Shown: one piece after another, positions 1-9,111 of the stretch
How positions within the stretch are numbered: the first letter of the stretch is position 1
Layout: each line of letters starts with the position of its first letter
Assembly (NCBI GenBank): GCA_051651645.1
Contig: JBOFSR010000147.1
Span: 1 to 39,639, forward strand
From: JBOFSR01 sp051651645
GTDB taxonomy: Bacteria > Spirochaetota > Spirochaetia > Treponematales > Treponemataceae
Reading direction: 5' to 3'
Length of the DNA: 39,639 bases
Made by a program: the position numbers and the translations under genes
Notes under the pieces: model-generated
What the model was told of the DNA's origin: nothing
Seen by the model: only the letters and a program-made list of their open reading frames with translations
The model's database searches: none

Positions 1-595
1 CATAAATGATCTTTTTTTTATCTTCGTTATAAGCAAGATTACCAATAGATTGCATTAAATGTGTTTTTCCAAGCCCAACGCCACCGTAAATTAATAAAGG
101 ATTATAAGCTTTTCCAGGATTTTTTGAAACGGCAATTGAGGCACTGTGGGCAAAATTACTATTATCACTTTTAACAAAGGTATCAAACGTGTAGTCTTCT
201 CTCAATGAGGGATGTGTTTTTAAGTTTATTTTTTGATGATTTATATTAATTTTTTCAATATTTTCAGTTTGATTTATATGCTGAGTAGTTTCAGATGGTG
301 TGCTAGTTTTTGGTGATTCTAAAATATTTGGATTAAATTCAATTTCTAATTTTATATTTTTTCCATACATTTCAAGAAATTTTGATTCAATTAAAGAAAT
401 ATAATTTTTTTTGACCATTTGATCTTTATAAAATGGAGTAGGAACAGAAGCTAAAATAGTATTTTCATTTTTTGTTGAAATATAATGAATGCCAAACCAA
501 AGGGTAAATTCAGTGTCATTATTAGAGGTAACAAAATCACTATGAATTTGGCTCAGCACTTCCTTAAAAAAAACATCATAATTAGTAGAATTCAT
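1..595 (-). CDS. dnaA: Chromosomal replication initiator DnaA, N-terminal part (runs off the left edge)
   Basis: Initiates replication by binding origin boxes and melting DNA with its AAA+ domain. About 198 residues are visible: a domain I-like N-terminus (MNSTNYDVFFKEVL), a low-complexity linker rich in T, S, N and Q, then the start of the ATPase domain with Walker A GGVGLGKTHLM. The box-binding C-terminal domain lies outside the window. The ATG at 595 has no Shine-Dalgarno (only A and T upstream) but has a sigma-70 -10 exactly 6 nt before it, so the message may be leaderless. The upstream neighbour is an OmpA-domain gene rather than rpmH, the usual neighbour in many bacteria. Identity is certain from the ATPase motif and flanking residues. 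Confidence 0.95.
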   Translation of the reverse strand, partial: MNSTNYDVFFKEVLSQIHSDFVTSNNDTEFTLWFGIHYISTKNENTILASVPTPFYKDQMVKKNYISLIESKFLEMYGKNIKLEIEFNPNILESPKTSTPSETTQHINQTENIEKININHQKINLKTHPSLREDYTFDTFVKSDNSNFAHSASIAVSKNPGKAYNPLLIYGGVGLGKTHLMQSIGNLAYNEDKKKIIY

Positions 596-601
596 TTATT
601 T

Positions 602-630
602 ATTATAGAATTAGATACAGTTTTTTACAA
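602..630 (-). promoter_or_regulatory. Sigma-70 promoter of dnaA, predicted leaderless
   Basis: On the minus strand: -35 TTGTAA (630-625), 17-nt spacer, -10 TATAAT (607-602), then 6 nt (AAATAA) to the ATG at 595. The expected transcription start, about 7 nt after the -10, falls on the A of the ATG. Confidence 0.65.
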
Positions 631-682
631 GTAAATTTTAAGCGATTGTTCAAATAATTGTACTTTTGTCTATTTTAGGTGA

Positions 683-1891
683 TTATTCTAAAATAGTGAT
701 TTCAACTCGTCGATTACGACTTCGCCCTTCAGCGGTTTTGTTATCCGCAATAGGAGAATCACTGCCAAGACCTTCAGTAAAAATACGCTGATTTTCTAAA
801 ATTTTAAGTGAATGCAAATAATCCCCAACCGTTTTTGCTCGCTCCAAAGAAAGGGTTTTTCTGTTTGCTTCGTTCCCGATAGCTGCAGTATGGCCTGTAA
901 TCAATAAATCGTTTTTAGGATAATTTTTTAAAAGCTCTGCAAGTTTTTTAACTTTTTCTTTTTCACTCGCTAGCAAAACGGCAGAATCGCCCAGAAATTC
1001 AATATTTTCAATGGTGAGCATTAAGCCTTTTTCTGTTGGCGTCACTTCAATATTCTCAATATTTAAGTTTTCAATTTTTTCTTTTAAATCATTTATATTT
1101 TCTTCCGTTTGATAATTTTCTGAGTCAAGAATTTTTGCTTCGGCTTTTCCAACAAAATCCAATTTTTGTTTTTGATTTGTAATAATTGTAATCGTAAAGT
1201 TTTCATTGTAGGAGTCAACTCTGCCTTTTTCGGCATCCCATAATAATAGCTGCTTAGATTTTCCTGTAAAATGTCGCGGATAGTCTTCATTTACATTCAA
1301 GGGTTTTAAAGTATTTTCTCCCTTTAATACATACTCGACAATAATAAGATGAAATTCCTTTCCGCCAATTGTTTGCTTTTCTTTGTACGTATAGATTGCT
1401 TTCGACGGTATAATAAGCGGTTTTTTTATGTTAAACAGACGACCAACATCATGTGCTTCATGAGCATCAGCAATCCATGTATCGCCTGTTTTTAGCAAAC
1501 GATCAGGAAAAAGCGGAACATCCCGAACGACGGGCATAAAATATTCGCTACTAATATCATAATTGCCAAACGGACTTCGCTTAAAAACGCTTTTGTATTC
1601 TTTTCCCCATTCCAAAGTTGATTTATCTTGATTTAATAATGATTGCTCTGATGTCATAAAAGTTGCTTCGTGGACGCCCCATCCATCAACAACATCAGTA
1701 ACTTTTACTGAAATACGATTAACAATTTCTGCCTTATGATTAAGTTCATCATTGACAAAAATATCCTCTGTCATTGTTGATAAAATACGATATGAATCAC
1801 CTTGTGTATACGAAAACTTAAACTCAACCTGCGAAAAAAGTTGAGCCGTGAAAAGAACACTAAAAAAAATACATAAAAATTGCTTTACCAT
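683..1891 (-). CDS. Exported protein with C-terminal OmpA peptidoglycan-binding domain
   Basis: A 402-residue protein with a signal peptide (MVKQFLCIFFSVLFTAQLFS). A long N-terminal region of unknown fold covers about residues 25-270. The last ~110 residues are an OmpA/MotB-type domain: a strand with an ILITGH-like pattern (LLITGHTAAIGNE), the SLERAKTVGDYL helix and the terminal GRSRNRRVEI motif. The domain binds peptidoglycan, so the protein probably tethers the cell wall in the periplasm or at the outer membrane; that role is inferred. The start has only a weak AGAG just before the ATG. Treponemes carry OmpA-domain proteins of similar size, but I cannot say which one this matches. Confidence 0.85.
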   Translation of the reverse strand: MVKQFLCIFFSVLFTAQLFSQVEFKFSYTQGDSYRILSTMTEDIFVNDELNHKAEIVNRISVKVTDVVDGWGVHEATFMTSEQSLLNQDKSTLEWGKEYKSVFKRSPFGNYDISSEYFMPVVRDVPLFPDRLLKTGDTWIADAHEAHDVGRLFNIKKPLIIPSKAIYTYKEKQTIGGKEFHLIIVEYVLKGENTLKPLNVNEDYPRHFTGKSKQLLLWDAEKGRVDSYNENFTITIITNQKQKLDFVGKAEAKILDSENYQTEENINDLKEKIENLNIENIEVTPTEKGLMLTIENIEFLGDSAVLLASEKEKVKKLAELLKNYPKNDLLITGHTAAIGNEANRKTLSLERAKTVGDYLHSLKILENQRIFTEGLGSDSPIADNKTAEGRSRNRRVEITILE

Positions 1892-2000
1892 AACTCTATT
1901 ACGGCATTTATTTTAGTGCTACTTAATAAAATTTGATTAAAAAATGCATATAAAAGATTTTAATAACAGGCAAATCATTTTTCCAATTTTTATGCCGTGG

Positions 2001-2900
2001 TTAGCGATTTTTTTCGGCCTTTTCATGCTGAGTTTCAAGAATTTCCATGATTTTATCAACGACAGGTTGTTTTTTGTCTTCAATTGAACTATCAACGGAT
2101 GATAAAACCTCGTTTCGAAAATCTTTACAATGTATTACAGGGCTTGCCGTGTATACAAGTTTGTCATGAAAAACTTGATCAGATGCCATATCCGAAGGAT
2201 TTTTCTCCGAAATACGAAGACAGTTTCCATTAATCGAAACCAAAATCATAATATCAGAAAGACGTAGGTAGGAATCAATTTCACGGACACCACGTTTTGT
2301 TTCTGGCTTATCTTTTCTAAAGCGTGTGCCCGCAGGAAAGACCAGCACAATTTTGCCTTCCTTTCGTAAATTATCCATTGCTCGCATTGAGGCCATGTTA
2401 ATTTTTTTGCTGCGTTCAGTTTCTTTTTCACGCTCGATAGGATCGGTAATAGAAGCAAGGCTTCGACTTGGATAAATTACAATACGCGAGTACGCTGATG
2501 CATATGCCTTTACTATAGGATTTTCTTCATTAAGCTTCATTCCTGCAATGGCAATAAGACGCTTGCCGATTTCTTGCAAATCAGAGTTTTTTGATATTTC
2601 TAATAAGTGGTGAAGTCCAGGTAAATCCATATTGCTGTAATGTTCCATCAAAATTAGGGCACGCTTACCTTGTTTTACCTGAGAAAGAAAATCAACAAAG
2701 TGGGATTCGCCATCAATACAAGATCCCTCAAGAAGAAGCTCTTTAAGCATAGGGTTCATGATCGAAAGAATATTTTTATTTCCCTCTTGGTATACATTTT
2801 TTTCAGTGATTTTTGTGTTTGAGTCATCATCTAATGACTGCACAACTGCACTCATGTTACTAAAAATCTGTGTTAAGCTTGCACCGTCAACTAATTGCAT
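2001..2900 (-). CDS. PlsC/GPAT-like acyltransferase
   Basis: Likely transfers an acyl chain to a glycerol-phosphate-type acceptor in phospholipid synthesis at the inner membrane. The glycerolipid acyltransferase signature is present: HX4D motif as EHYSNMD near residue 87, and the acceptor-site motif VFPAGTRFRK (family usual FPEGTR, here with Ala) near residue 190. There is no obvious membrane helix, so it may be peripheral. At 299 residues it is somewhat longer than typical PlsC. Shine-Dalgarno AGAGGA sits ahead of the ATG. It could be glycerol-3-phosphate or lysophosphatidate specific; the sequence does not decide. Confidence 0.78.
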   Translation of the reverse strand: MQLVDGASLTQIFSNMSAVVQSLDDDSNTKITEKNVYQEGNKNILSIMNPMLKELLLEGSCIDGESHFVDFLSQVKQGKRALILMEHYSNMDLPGLHHLLEISKNSDLQEIGKRLIAIAGMKLNEENPIVKAYASAYSRIVIYPSRSLASITDPIEREKETERSKKINMASMRAMDNLRKEGKIVLVFPAGTRFRKDKPETKRGVREIDSYLRLSDIMILVSINGNCLRISEKNPSDMASDQVFHDKLVYTASPVIHCKDFRNEVLSSVDSSIEDKKQPVVDKIMEILETQHEKAEKNR

Positions 2901-2939
2901 AAAATCCTCTTACTACTAAAATTGAATTATTTATCAATA

Positions 2940-2968
2940 AGCGTACTGTGTTTTAATTATTTGGTCAA
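2940..2968 (-). promoter_or_regulatory. Possible promoter of the acyltransferase gene
   Basis: Minus strand -35 TTGACC (2968-2963), 17-nt spacer, weak -10 TACGCT (2945-2940). This would give a leader of about 33 nt that includes the Shine-Dalgarno. The -10 matches consensus at only three positions. Confidence 0.4.
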
Positions 2969-3008
2969 TATGATTAAAAATTGCTAAGAAATCCATTAAA
3001 AATAGAAG

Positions 3009-4154
3009 TTATTTTTTTATGTAGGCTTCTTCAAGTTCTAAGAGAATTTTTTCTGCAAGTTCTGGATCAGCAATTAATTGTTCAAAGCATAGAAAATACA
3101 CCCAAGAAGGATACTCATTCCCATTTTTATCTGAAATTGTCGCTGCATGATTTTTTGCAATAGGTTCAAGAATTTCAAGGATTTTTTTTCGATTTTTTAG
3201 TTCACAAGATAAGTCACGTGCAACAAACCCGCAAGAACCATCAATATGAACAAAGGCTTTTATTTCTTCATCTAAATTAATGAAAGCCATGTCTTTTTCA
3301 AAAGATATTTTTTCTGATACAACTTTGTTTAATATTAGATTTATGCGAAGCGATTCATCCTTCCATACGTTGAACAAAGTATTCATATGTTGCGTTAAAT
3401 CTTTATTTTCATAAATTTTTGTAATAATTTTTTTATTATCTTCAGCGGTTAATTCTTGCATGGCAGTTCCTTTTAATAAATTTGAATATTGTTGTATAAA
3501 AACATTTGATGTTTCGTTATCGTTATTTAATGTATCTAAAAATCCGTGAGCTAAATCTATTTTTTTTTGATCAATACAAGGAAGGTGGACAAGAATTTTG
3601 CTAATCTCATTGTTTTTATTTTTATTTGGGGGAGTTTTAAAAGAAGTAAGTGTTAGATACACAATGGCACTAACAGTCCAGCCACGAGTATTTTTGCAAT
3701 AATCATAGTAATCTTCAAGTTGTTTATCCTGATCGGCTGCATTATTTACTTTATTTTCTATAATAATACAATTATTTTTATCATGAATTAAAATATCAAT
3801 TCGCCTATTTGTATGAGTTTTGTGCTCACATTCAACAATAACGTTCCTTATATCAAAAGCTGGTATTGTTATAGGCTTATTAATTTTGCTAGTCAAGAAC
3901 CTAATTTTTTCTAGTAATTTACAAAAAGATACAAGGTTTTGATGATTACCAATTTCTTGTGTGTGTGGATTAAGAATTGCCTGTAAAATTTGGCTATGCA
4001 TATTTTCATGATGATACGTATTTGATATAACAGAAAAAATATTAAAGCTACTTTTGTCTTTAAGGTTATATTTTTTTTGTATTTTATGGATATTTTTGCA
4101 AAAATTTCGTATATCAGAGTTCTCAAAAATTGCTAGCGTATTTGATTCTTCCAT
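3009..4154 (-). CDS. PD-(D/E)XK nuclease superfamily protein
   Basis: About 381 residues. The nuclease core is visible around residues 125-160: RRIDILIHD supplies the metal-binding Asp, and IIIENKVNN gives the E-x-K, followed by a helix QLEDYYDYC that often carries a conserved Q in this family. This arrangement matches the PDDEXK_4 type of stand-alone nucleases of unknown role often found in accessory or defence regions. I chose the ATG at 4154, which follows a strong AGAGAGG, over an in-frame ATG 17 codons upstream that lacks one. No restriction or methylase partner is adjacent. Nuclease activity is inferred from the motif; the biological role is unknown. Confidence 0.75.
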   Translation of the reverse strand: MEESNTLAIFENSDIRNFCKNIHKIQKKYNLKDKSSFNIFSVISNTYHHENMHSQILQAILNPHTQEIGNHQNLVSFCKLLEKIRFLTSKINKPITIPAFDIRNVIVECEHKTHTNRRIDILIHDKNNCIIIENKVNNAADQDKQLEDYYDYCKNTRGWTVSAIVYLTLTSFKTPPNKNKNNEISKILVHLPCIDQKKIDLAHGFLDTLNNDNETSNVFIQQYSNLLKGTAMQELTAEDNKKIITKIYENKDLTQHMNTLFNVWKDESLRINLILNKVVSEKISFEKDMAFINLDEEIKAFVHIDGSCGFVARDLSCELKNRKKILEILEPIAKNHAATISDKNGNEYPSWVYFLCFEQLIADPELAEKILLELEEAYIKK

Positions 4155-4340
4155 ATTTTTCCTCTCTATTATAAAAACTTTATATTTTTTGAGAGGGATA
4201 GTCAATGAAATTAATAATCTTATTTAATGGAAAGTCGTGAGTTTTGATTTTTTTGTTGCAAGTTCAAAAAAACTGTGTTATTCTTGAAAGGCTGTAGTCG
4301 ACAGAAAATTAGTTTTAATCAAAATATTTAAAGGGTGCTT

Positions 4341-5066
4341 ATGTCAAAATATGCTGATCTAAAAGAAGAATCATACAAAGCGAATATGGAAATTCCGCAG
4401 CGGAATTTAGCAATTTATACGTGGGGCAATGTTTCTGCCTTTGATAAAAATGAGGCTGTTTTTGCAATTAAACCTTCTGGTGTTCCATACGATGAGTTAA
4501 AAATCGAAGACATCGTTATTGTTGACTTAGAAGGACGCATCGTTGAGGGAAAGTTAAATCCGTCTTCAGACACTCCAACGCATATAGAAATTTATAAGGC
4601 CTTTGCTACAAGCTCTGAAAACGCAAAAAAAATTGCAGGCATTACGCATACTCACTCACCGTATGCAACGGCATGGGCTCAGGCAAAAAAATCCATTCCA
4701 CTTTTTGGCACAACACATGCCGATCATTCTCCGCGTGAAGTTCCTTGTACAAACGTTATTTCGCAAGATGCAGTTGAAAAAAATTATGAGCAAGAGACGG
4801 GAAAACTTGTCGTTGATACCTATGCGAGATTAAATATTTTACCACATGAAAATCCTATGGTGCTTGTTGCAGGGCATGGGCCGTTTACATGGGGCGAAAA
4901 TGCCCATAAAAGTGTCTATAACGCGGCTGTCTTGGAGGAAGTTGCTCGCATGGCATGGGTTACGCTGCAAATTAATCCGCAGGCAAAACCACTTGAAGGC
5001 TATATTGTAAACAAGCATTATGAGCGAAAACACGGTGCTAACTCCTATTACGGGCAAGGCAAATAG
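4341..5066 (+). CDS. araD: L-ribulose-5-phosphate 4-epimerase (class II aldolase family)
   Basis: Interconverts L-ribulose 5-phosphate and D-xylulose 5-phosphate, feeding pentoses into the pentose phosphate pathway. The 241-residue length fits AraD. Zinc ligands are H103 and H105 (THTHSPYATAW) and H179 (VAGHGPFTWG); D128 in THADHS matches the catalytic Asp, and a Tyr pair near the C-terminus (HGANSYYGQ) the catalytic Tyr. The ATG at 4341 follows AAAGGG and is preferred to the in-frame GTG at 4335 that overlaps that Shine-Dalgarno. No araA or araB is nearby, so the substrate could instead come from ascorbate or gulose routes (UlaF/SgbE enzymes look alike). Confidence 0.88.
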   Translation: MSKYADLKEESYKANMEIPQRNLAIYTWGNVSAFDKNEAVFAIKPSGVPYDELKIEDIVIVDLEGRIVEGKLNPSSDTPTHIEIYKAFATSSENAKKIAGITHTHSPYATAWAQAKKSIPLFGTTHADHSPREVPCTNVISQDAVEKNYEQETGKLVVDTYARLNILPHENPMVLVAGHGPFTWGENAHKSVYNAAVLEEVARMAWVTLQINPQAKPLEGYIVNKHYERKHGANSYYGQGK

Positions 5067-5165
5067 CTTTGATAAAATAGGCAAAGAGAGTTAAAACTTA
5101 TTGCGATGATTTTGATTATGCGATAAACTGAATAAAATATTTAAAATTATAAATGGGAGAAAATA

Positions 5166-5480
5166 ATGGCTGAATTTGTAAGCAAACTTAAGGGTTTTTT
5201 AGATAAAAGTGTTGAGGTTTCAAAAGATGCATTGTCAAAGGCGGGAGAAAAAGTTCAAACAACCGCTGATCATAGTGTAAAAAAAATTGAAATAGCTCAA
5301 TTCGAATCAAAAATAAAAAAAGAAATTACTGAGATTGGAAATATTGTTTTTAATCAGTTTGATACGGATGAAAATGCTGATTTTTCTGCTATAAAGCCTC
5401 AGATTCAAGAAAAAATTGCAAATATTCATAATTTTCAAGGTGAAATTGAGCAACGCAAAGAAGAAATACAAGCAAAATAA
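5166..5480 (+). CDS. Small charged coiled-coil protein, function unknown
   Basis: 104 residues, rich in Lys and Glu with almost no aromatic residues. It is predicted mostly alpha-helical: an N-terminal amphipathic stretch (FVSKLKGFLDKSVEVSKDA) followed by coiled-coil-like heptads. There is no signal peptide, so it is cytoplasmic. A good Shine-Dalgarno (GGGAGA) precedes the ATG. It sits 99 nt after araD and before the helicase, with no evident functional link. I do not recognise a family. Confidence 0.65.
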   Translation: MAEFVSKLKGFLDKSVEVSKDALSKAGEKVQTTADHSVKKIEIAQFESKIKKEITEIGNIVFNQFDTDENADFSAIKPQIQEKIANIHNFQGEIEQRKEEIQAK

Positions 5481-5576
5481 GCTATTTTTCACGTTACTCA
5501 TAACGATAGCTGTTCTTTTAAATAGAATTTCTGGCAGTCGATGGATGTGTAGACATGGATAAAATCGAAAACCTAA

Positions 5577-8021
5577 ATGAAAATAACCGAACGCGTAACT
5601 CCAGAAGTTCAAATACAAATTAAGGACGCAATTTTAGAAGCTGACGGCAATGAAGTTTTTTTTGTGGGTCGCCAAAATGAGATGGGCGTTGTTGACGAGG
5701 TTTTTCCTGCCTCTCGTGGGCATGATTGTGCCGTGAGCGTTAATTTCTCCGCCCTTGATTTTGGTGAAATCCTCATTCATAATCATCCGAGTGGCGTGTT
5801 AAAGCCGTCAAATGCTGATATTGAAGTTGCCTCTCGTGTCAGTGAAAACAATCAAGGTTTTTACATTATAAATAATGACGCAACAGAAATTTATGTTGTA
5901 GTCGAACCAATCAAACTAAAAAAAAATACCCCGCTCGACATAGAACAGACGGCTTTGCTTTTGAGTGCAGGAGGGCCGCTCGATTATTTATATGATAACT
6001 TTGAGGAGCGTCCGACGCAAATTGAGCTTTTGAAAGACATTTGCAAGGCCTTTAATAACGGACGTATTGGCATTTTTGAAGCAGGAACGGGCGTCGGAAA
6101 ATCCTATGCCTACCTTTTGCCCAGCATGAATTGGGCGTTGCAAAATAAAGAACGAGTGATTTTATCCACAGGAACAATCAATTTACAGCAACAATTAATT
6201 GAAAAAGACATTCCCTTTGCAGAAAAAATTTTGGGCAAAAGCGTTAAAGCGATTTTAATTAAGGGGCGGCAAAATTATATTTGCAAGCGACGAATGGCTG
6301 ATGCTTCGAGTGAAAAAGATTTATTTACCGAAGAAAGCGATGAGTTAAAAACGATTATTCAGTGGGCAGCAAGCTCTGAGACAGGCAGTAAAAGCGATTT
6401 GTCGTTTTTGCCAACAGAATCTATTTGGACAAAGGTCAATTCTGAGTCAGATTCTTGCATGGGAATGCGATGCCCTTTTTACAATGATTGCTTTGTTATG
6501 AAAGTTCGTAAGCAAGCAAGCGACGCAAATCTTTTGGTGGTCAATCATCATTTGCTTTTTGCTGATTTAGAATCGCGTCTTGCAGGCTTGGGCTATGAGG
6601 AGACGGGCGTTTTGCCTCCGTACAAACATATTATTTTTGATGAATCGCACAGTATTGAAAATGCCGCAACCAGTTTTTTTTCGGAAACGCTTACTCGATT
6701 TCGCCTCATTAAACAGCTCAATCTTTTATACCGAGTGCGAAAAGGAGCGGTCGCAGGCTATCTTTTTACCCTTGAGCGAATGAGTAATACGGGAACTCTT
6801 TCTTCTGAAATTATGCAATCAATTCTGACTACAAAGGAAATGTATGCACAAATTGAAGAAAAAGCCCTTGATGTGCTGAATTATGATACGACATTTCGAA
6901 TCTCCGCTATGACTGCAATAAAATGCGATGCCTTATTTGCCCAAATGATTGATTTTCGTACCGAAATTTCAAAGCTGACCTCGCTTTTTAGAGAATTGCT
7001 TGAAGGCATTGACGAAAAAGAGGCAGAAATCCCTGTTGTGTGGGATACAAAAAAAATCCTTTTTCGCCTTGATATGATGGGGGCGTTTTGCCAGCAATAT
7101 ACCGAGTGGGAAGACAAAACCGACAATGTGTTTTGGTTTGAGAAAAAACGCATGAATTCAACAGCAAAAAAAGATTCCTCTCCTTTTTATATTTCTTTTA
7201 GTGCAACCCCGATTGAAATCGCTCCGCTTATGGCTCAGGGTGTTTTTGAGCCTTTAAAAACAATCATTTGCACCTCCGCAACCTTGCAGATTTCTGGATC
7301 GTTTAATTTTTGGAAAAATCGCGTTGGCCTTAATTTTATTGAACAAAGTCGCATTGTACAAAATGATTTTGCGTCCCCTTTTCCGTATGAGCAAAATGTT
7401 TTGCTTTCAATTCCCACTGATGTCCCCTTGCCCGATAATAATAATTTTCAAGCCTTTGTGGAGCAGGCAATTGTTTCGCTCATTTTAGCATCGCAGGGAA
7501 AAACACTCGTTCTTTTTACCTCGTATGATTCTTTGCAGCGTGCGTGTAGCTTTGCTCGAAGTCAGTTAAAAAATGAGGGATTTACCGTTTTACGCCAAAA
7601 TGAGGATGATCGTTTTCGCTAGCTTGAAACGTTCAAGACGAATACTGAGAGCGTGCTTTTTGCCACAGATTCTTTTTGGGAAGGCGTTGATGTTCCAGGG
7701 GAGGCACTTTCGCAGGTGATTATTGTAAAGCTGCCGTTTAGCGTGCCAAGTGATCCTGTATTTGCTGCTCGAAGTGAGGACATAGAGCAAAAAGGCGGAA
7801 ATGCATTTATGCAATTGAGCGTTCCTGAGGCCGTTATTAAATTTCGGCAAGGATTTGGACGGCTCATTCGTAATGGCAATGACCGAGGCTCTGTTGTGGT
7901 GCTTGATAAACGCCTCATTGAAAAACGCTATGGCAAACTTTTTTTTGATAGCCTGCCTAAAACCAAACAGTGCATTGAACCGCTTTTCGTCGTTTGTAAA
8001 AAAATAGAAGAATTCTTGTAG
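5577..8021 (+). pseudogene. dinG: JAMM-domain/DinG-type Fe-S helicase fusion, interrupted by an in-frame TAG
   Basis: The reading frame 5577-8021 encodes one helicase except for a TAG at 7620-7622. Order: an N-terminal RadC-like JAMM/MPN domain (~1-125) with HNHPSG and S-x2-D; Walker A EAGTGVGKS near residue 170; four Cys (YICKRR, then SCMGMRCPFYNDC) that would hold the XPD/DinG-type Fe-S cluster; a DEAH-like DESH near 355; and FSATP and TSATL motifs. After the TAG the same frame continues with motif V (SFWEGVDVPG) and motif VI (QGFGRLIRNGNDRG). The 681-residue product would lack these and should be inactive. Family members have a Leu-type residue there, so one TTG-to-TAG change explains it. 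TAG is an ordinary stop elsewhere (araD). No good Shine-Dalgarno precedes 5577. A sequencing error is possible. Confidence 0.85.
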
Positions 8022-8046
8022 GCAGTAAAATTTTATAAAAACGAGG

Positions 8047-9111
8047 CTATGTTCGGGCAAATCGCAAAAAAACAATACTGATAAAGACAAAAAGTACCAC
8101 AGGCGACCACGCTCCTGCTAACGGCGTTAGGTGACCAAATTTCGCTAATAACATGGTAACCATTTGTGAAATATAAAATAAAACAGCGGCACAGACACAC
8201 AAAACCAAACTAATCAGAAGAACATTTTTACGTGTTTTCCCAGACAGTCCTATCGATAAAAAAACAACTATAAAAAGAACGGCATGAAATGAATATTTTT
8301 TGTAATAAACTGACAGCGGCTCGGATATAGGAAGGCCTGCTCTTCGTAAATATGCAATGTAGTTTTTTGCATCGCCTGCTGAGATGGTCTCAATTGAAAT
8401 AACAACTCGTTGAAATGTTTCTGGTGGTTCATCAAATACAAAGTCATCTAAAGAAGTACTTGTGGTAATGTTATTTTCTTCGTAGGTATACTTTGTATAA
8501 TCGTTGAGTTGCCATGAATCATCTCGCCATGTTGCAGAGGCTGCACGAATAATGCTATCAAGCTGTTTGTCTTCATTCCGAATAACGATATACACATTGG
8601 TTAAAGTCTTTCGCGTATCGTCATAAAAGTCTGCCTTGTAAATAGTGTTTCCATTTTCGGCAAGAATGACTAATCTGTCTGAGCTTTTGGAGCGTCTAAC
8701 ATTCAAATACTCTTCTTGCTTTTCAACTTTTTTTGCAAAGGTTGGAACAACAACGCGGTCTTCAAAGAAAAATGATGCAATGCTAAAAATAAAAGAAAAA
8801 ATTAAAATAGGAAAGGTAAATCGAAAAAGTGAAATTCCAGAAGCAAAAATAACGGTAAGTTCATTTTTAGCGTATAAATCACTTAATGAATATGCTGCGG
8901 CAAATAAAACAGATAGTGGTAAGGCAAAAGATAGGCTTTTTGGAAAATAAAGGAGCATAATATATAAAATCTGTTTTAAAGATACATTTTCAGAAATAAA
9001 TTGCCACAAATTCATCAGAATATCAACGAGCTCTAGAACCATTGCAAAAAAGAAAAGTGCACTGAGGAAAACGGGAAAAAATCGCTTATACAAGTAAAAA
9101 ACAAAGGTCAT
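8047..9111 (-). CDS. lptG: LptG-type permease (YjgP/YjgQ family)
   Basis: 354 residues. The family fold is clear: hydrophobic helices at the N-terminus (FYLYKRFFPVFLSALFFFAM and two more by residue ~120), a central soluble beta-rich domain, then three C-terminal helices. In Gram-negative bacteria LptF and LptG form the inner-membrane channel that, with LptB, extracts lipopolysaccharide and passes it to LptC. Its ATG overlaps the stop of the preceding lptF by ATGA, so the two are translationally coupled. Assignment as G rather than F rests on gene order and length. In treponemes the cargo is unclear, as classical LPS is absent in some. Confidence 0.85.
   Translation of the reverse strand: MTFVFYLYKRFFPVFLSALFFFAMVLELVDILMNLWQFISENVSLKQILYIMLLYFPKSLSFALPLSVLFAAAYSLSDLYAKNELTVIFASGISLFRFTFPILIFSFIFSIASFFFEDRVVVPTFAKKVEKQEEYLNVRRSKSSDRLVILAENGNTIYKADFYDDTRKTLTNVYIVIRNEDKQLDSIIRAASATWRDDSWQLNDYTKYTYEENNITTSTSLDDFVFDEPPETFQRVVISIETISAGDAKNYIAYLRRAGLPISEPLSVYYKKYSFHAVLFIVVFLSIGLSGKTRKNVLLISLVLCVCAAVLFYISQMVTMLLAKFGHLTPLAGAWSPVVLFVFISIVFLRFART

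Noticed and set aside
741..749. TTATCCGCA, one base from the DnaA box, near dnaA
   Set aside because: It lies inside the OmpA-domain coding sequence as a single copy with no cluster or AT-rich melting element beside it, so it does not support an origin.
7620..7622. TAG as a recoded sense codon (pyrrolysine-like or suppressor)
   Set aside because: TAG ends other genes here (e.g. araD), and nothing in the window points to a recoding signal.
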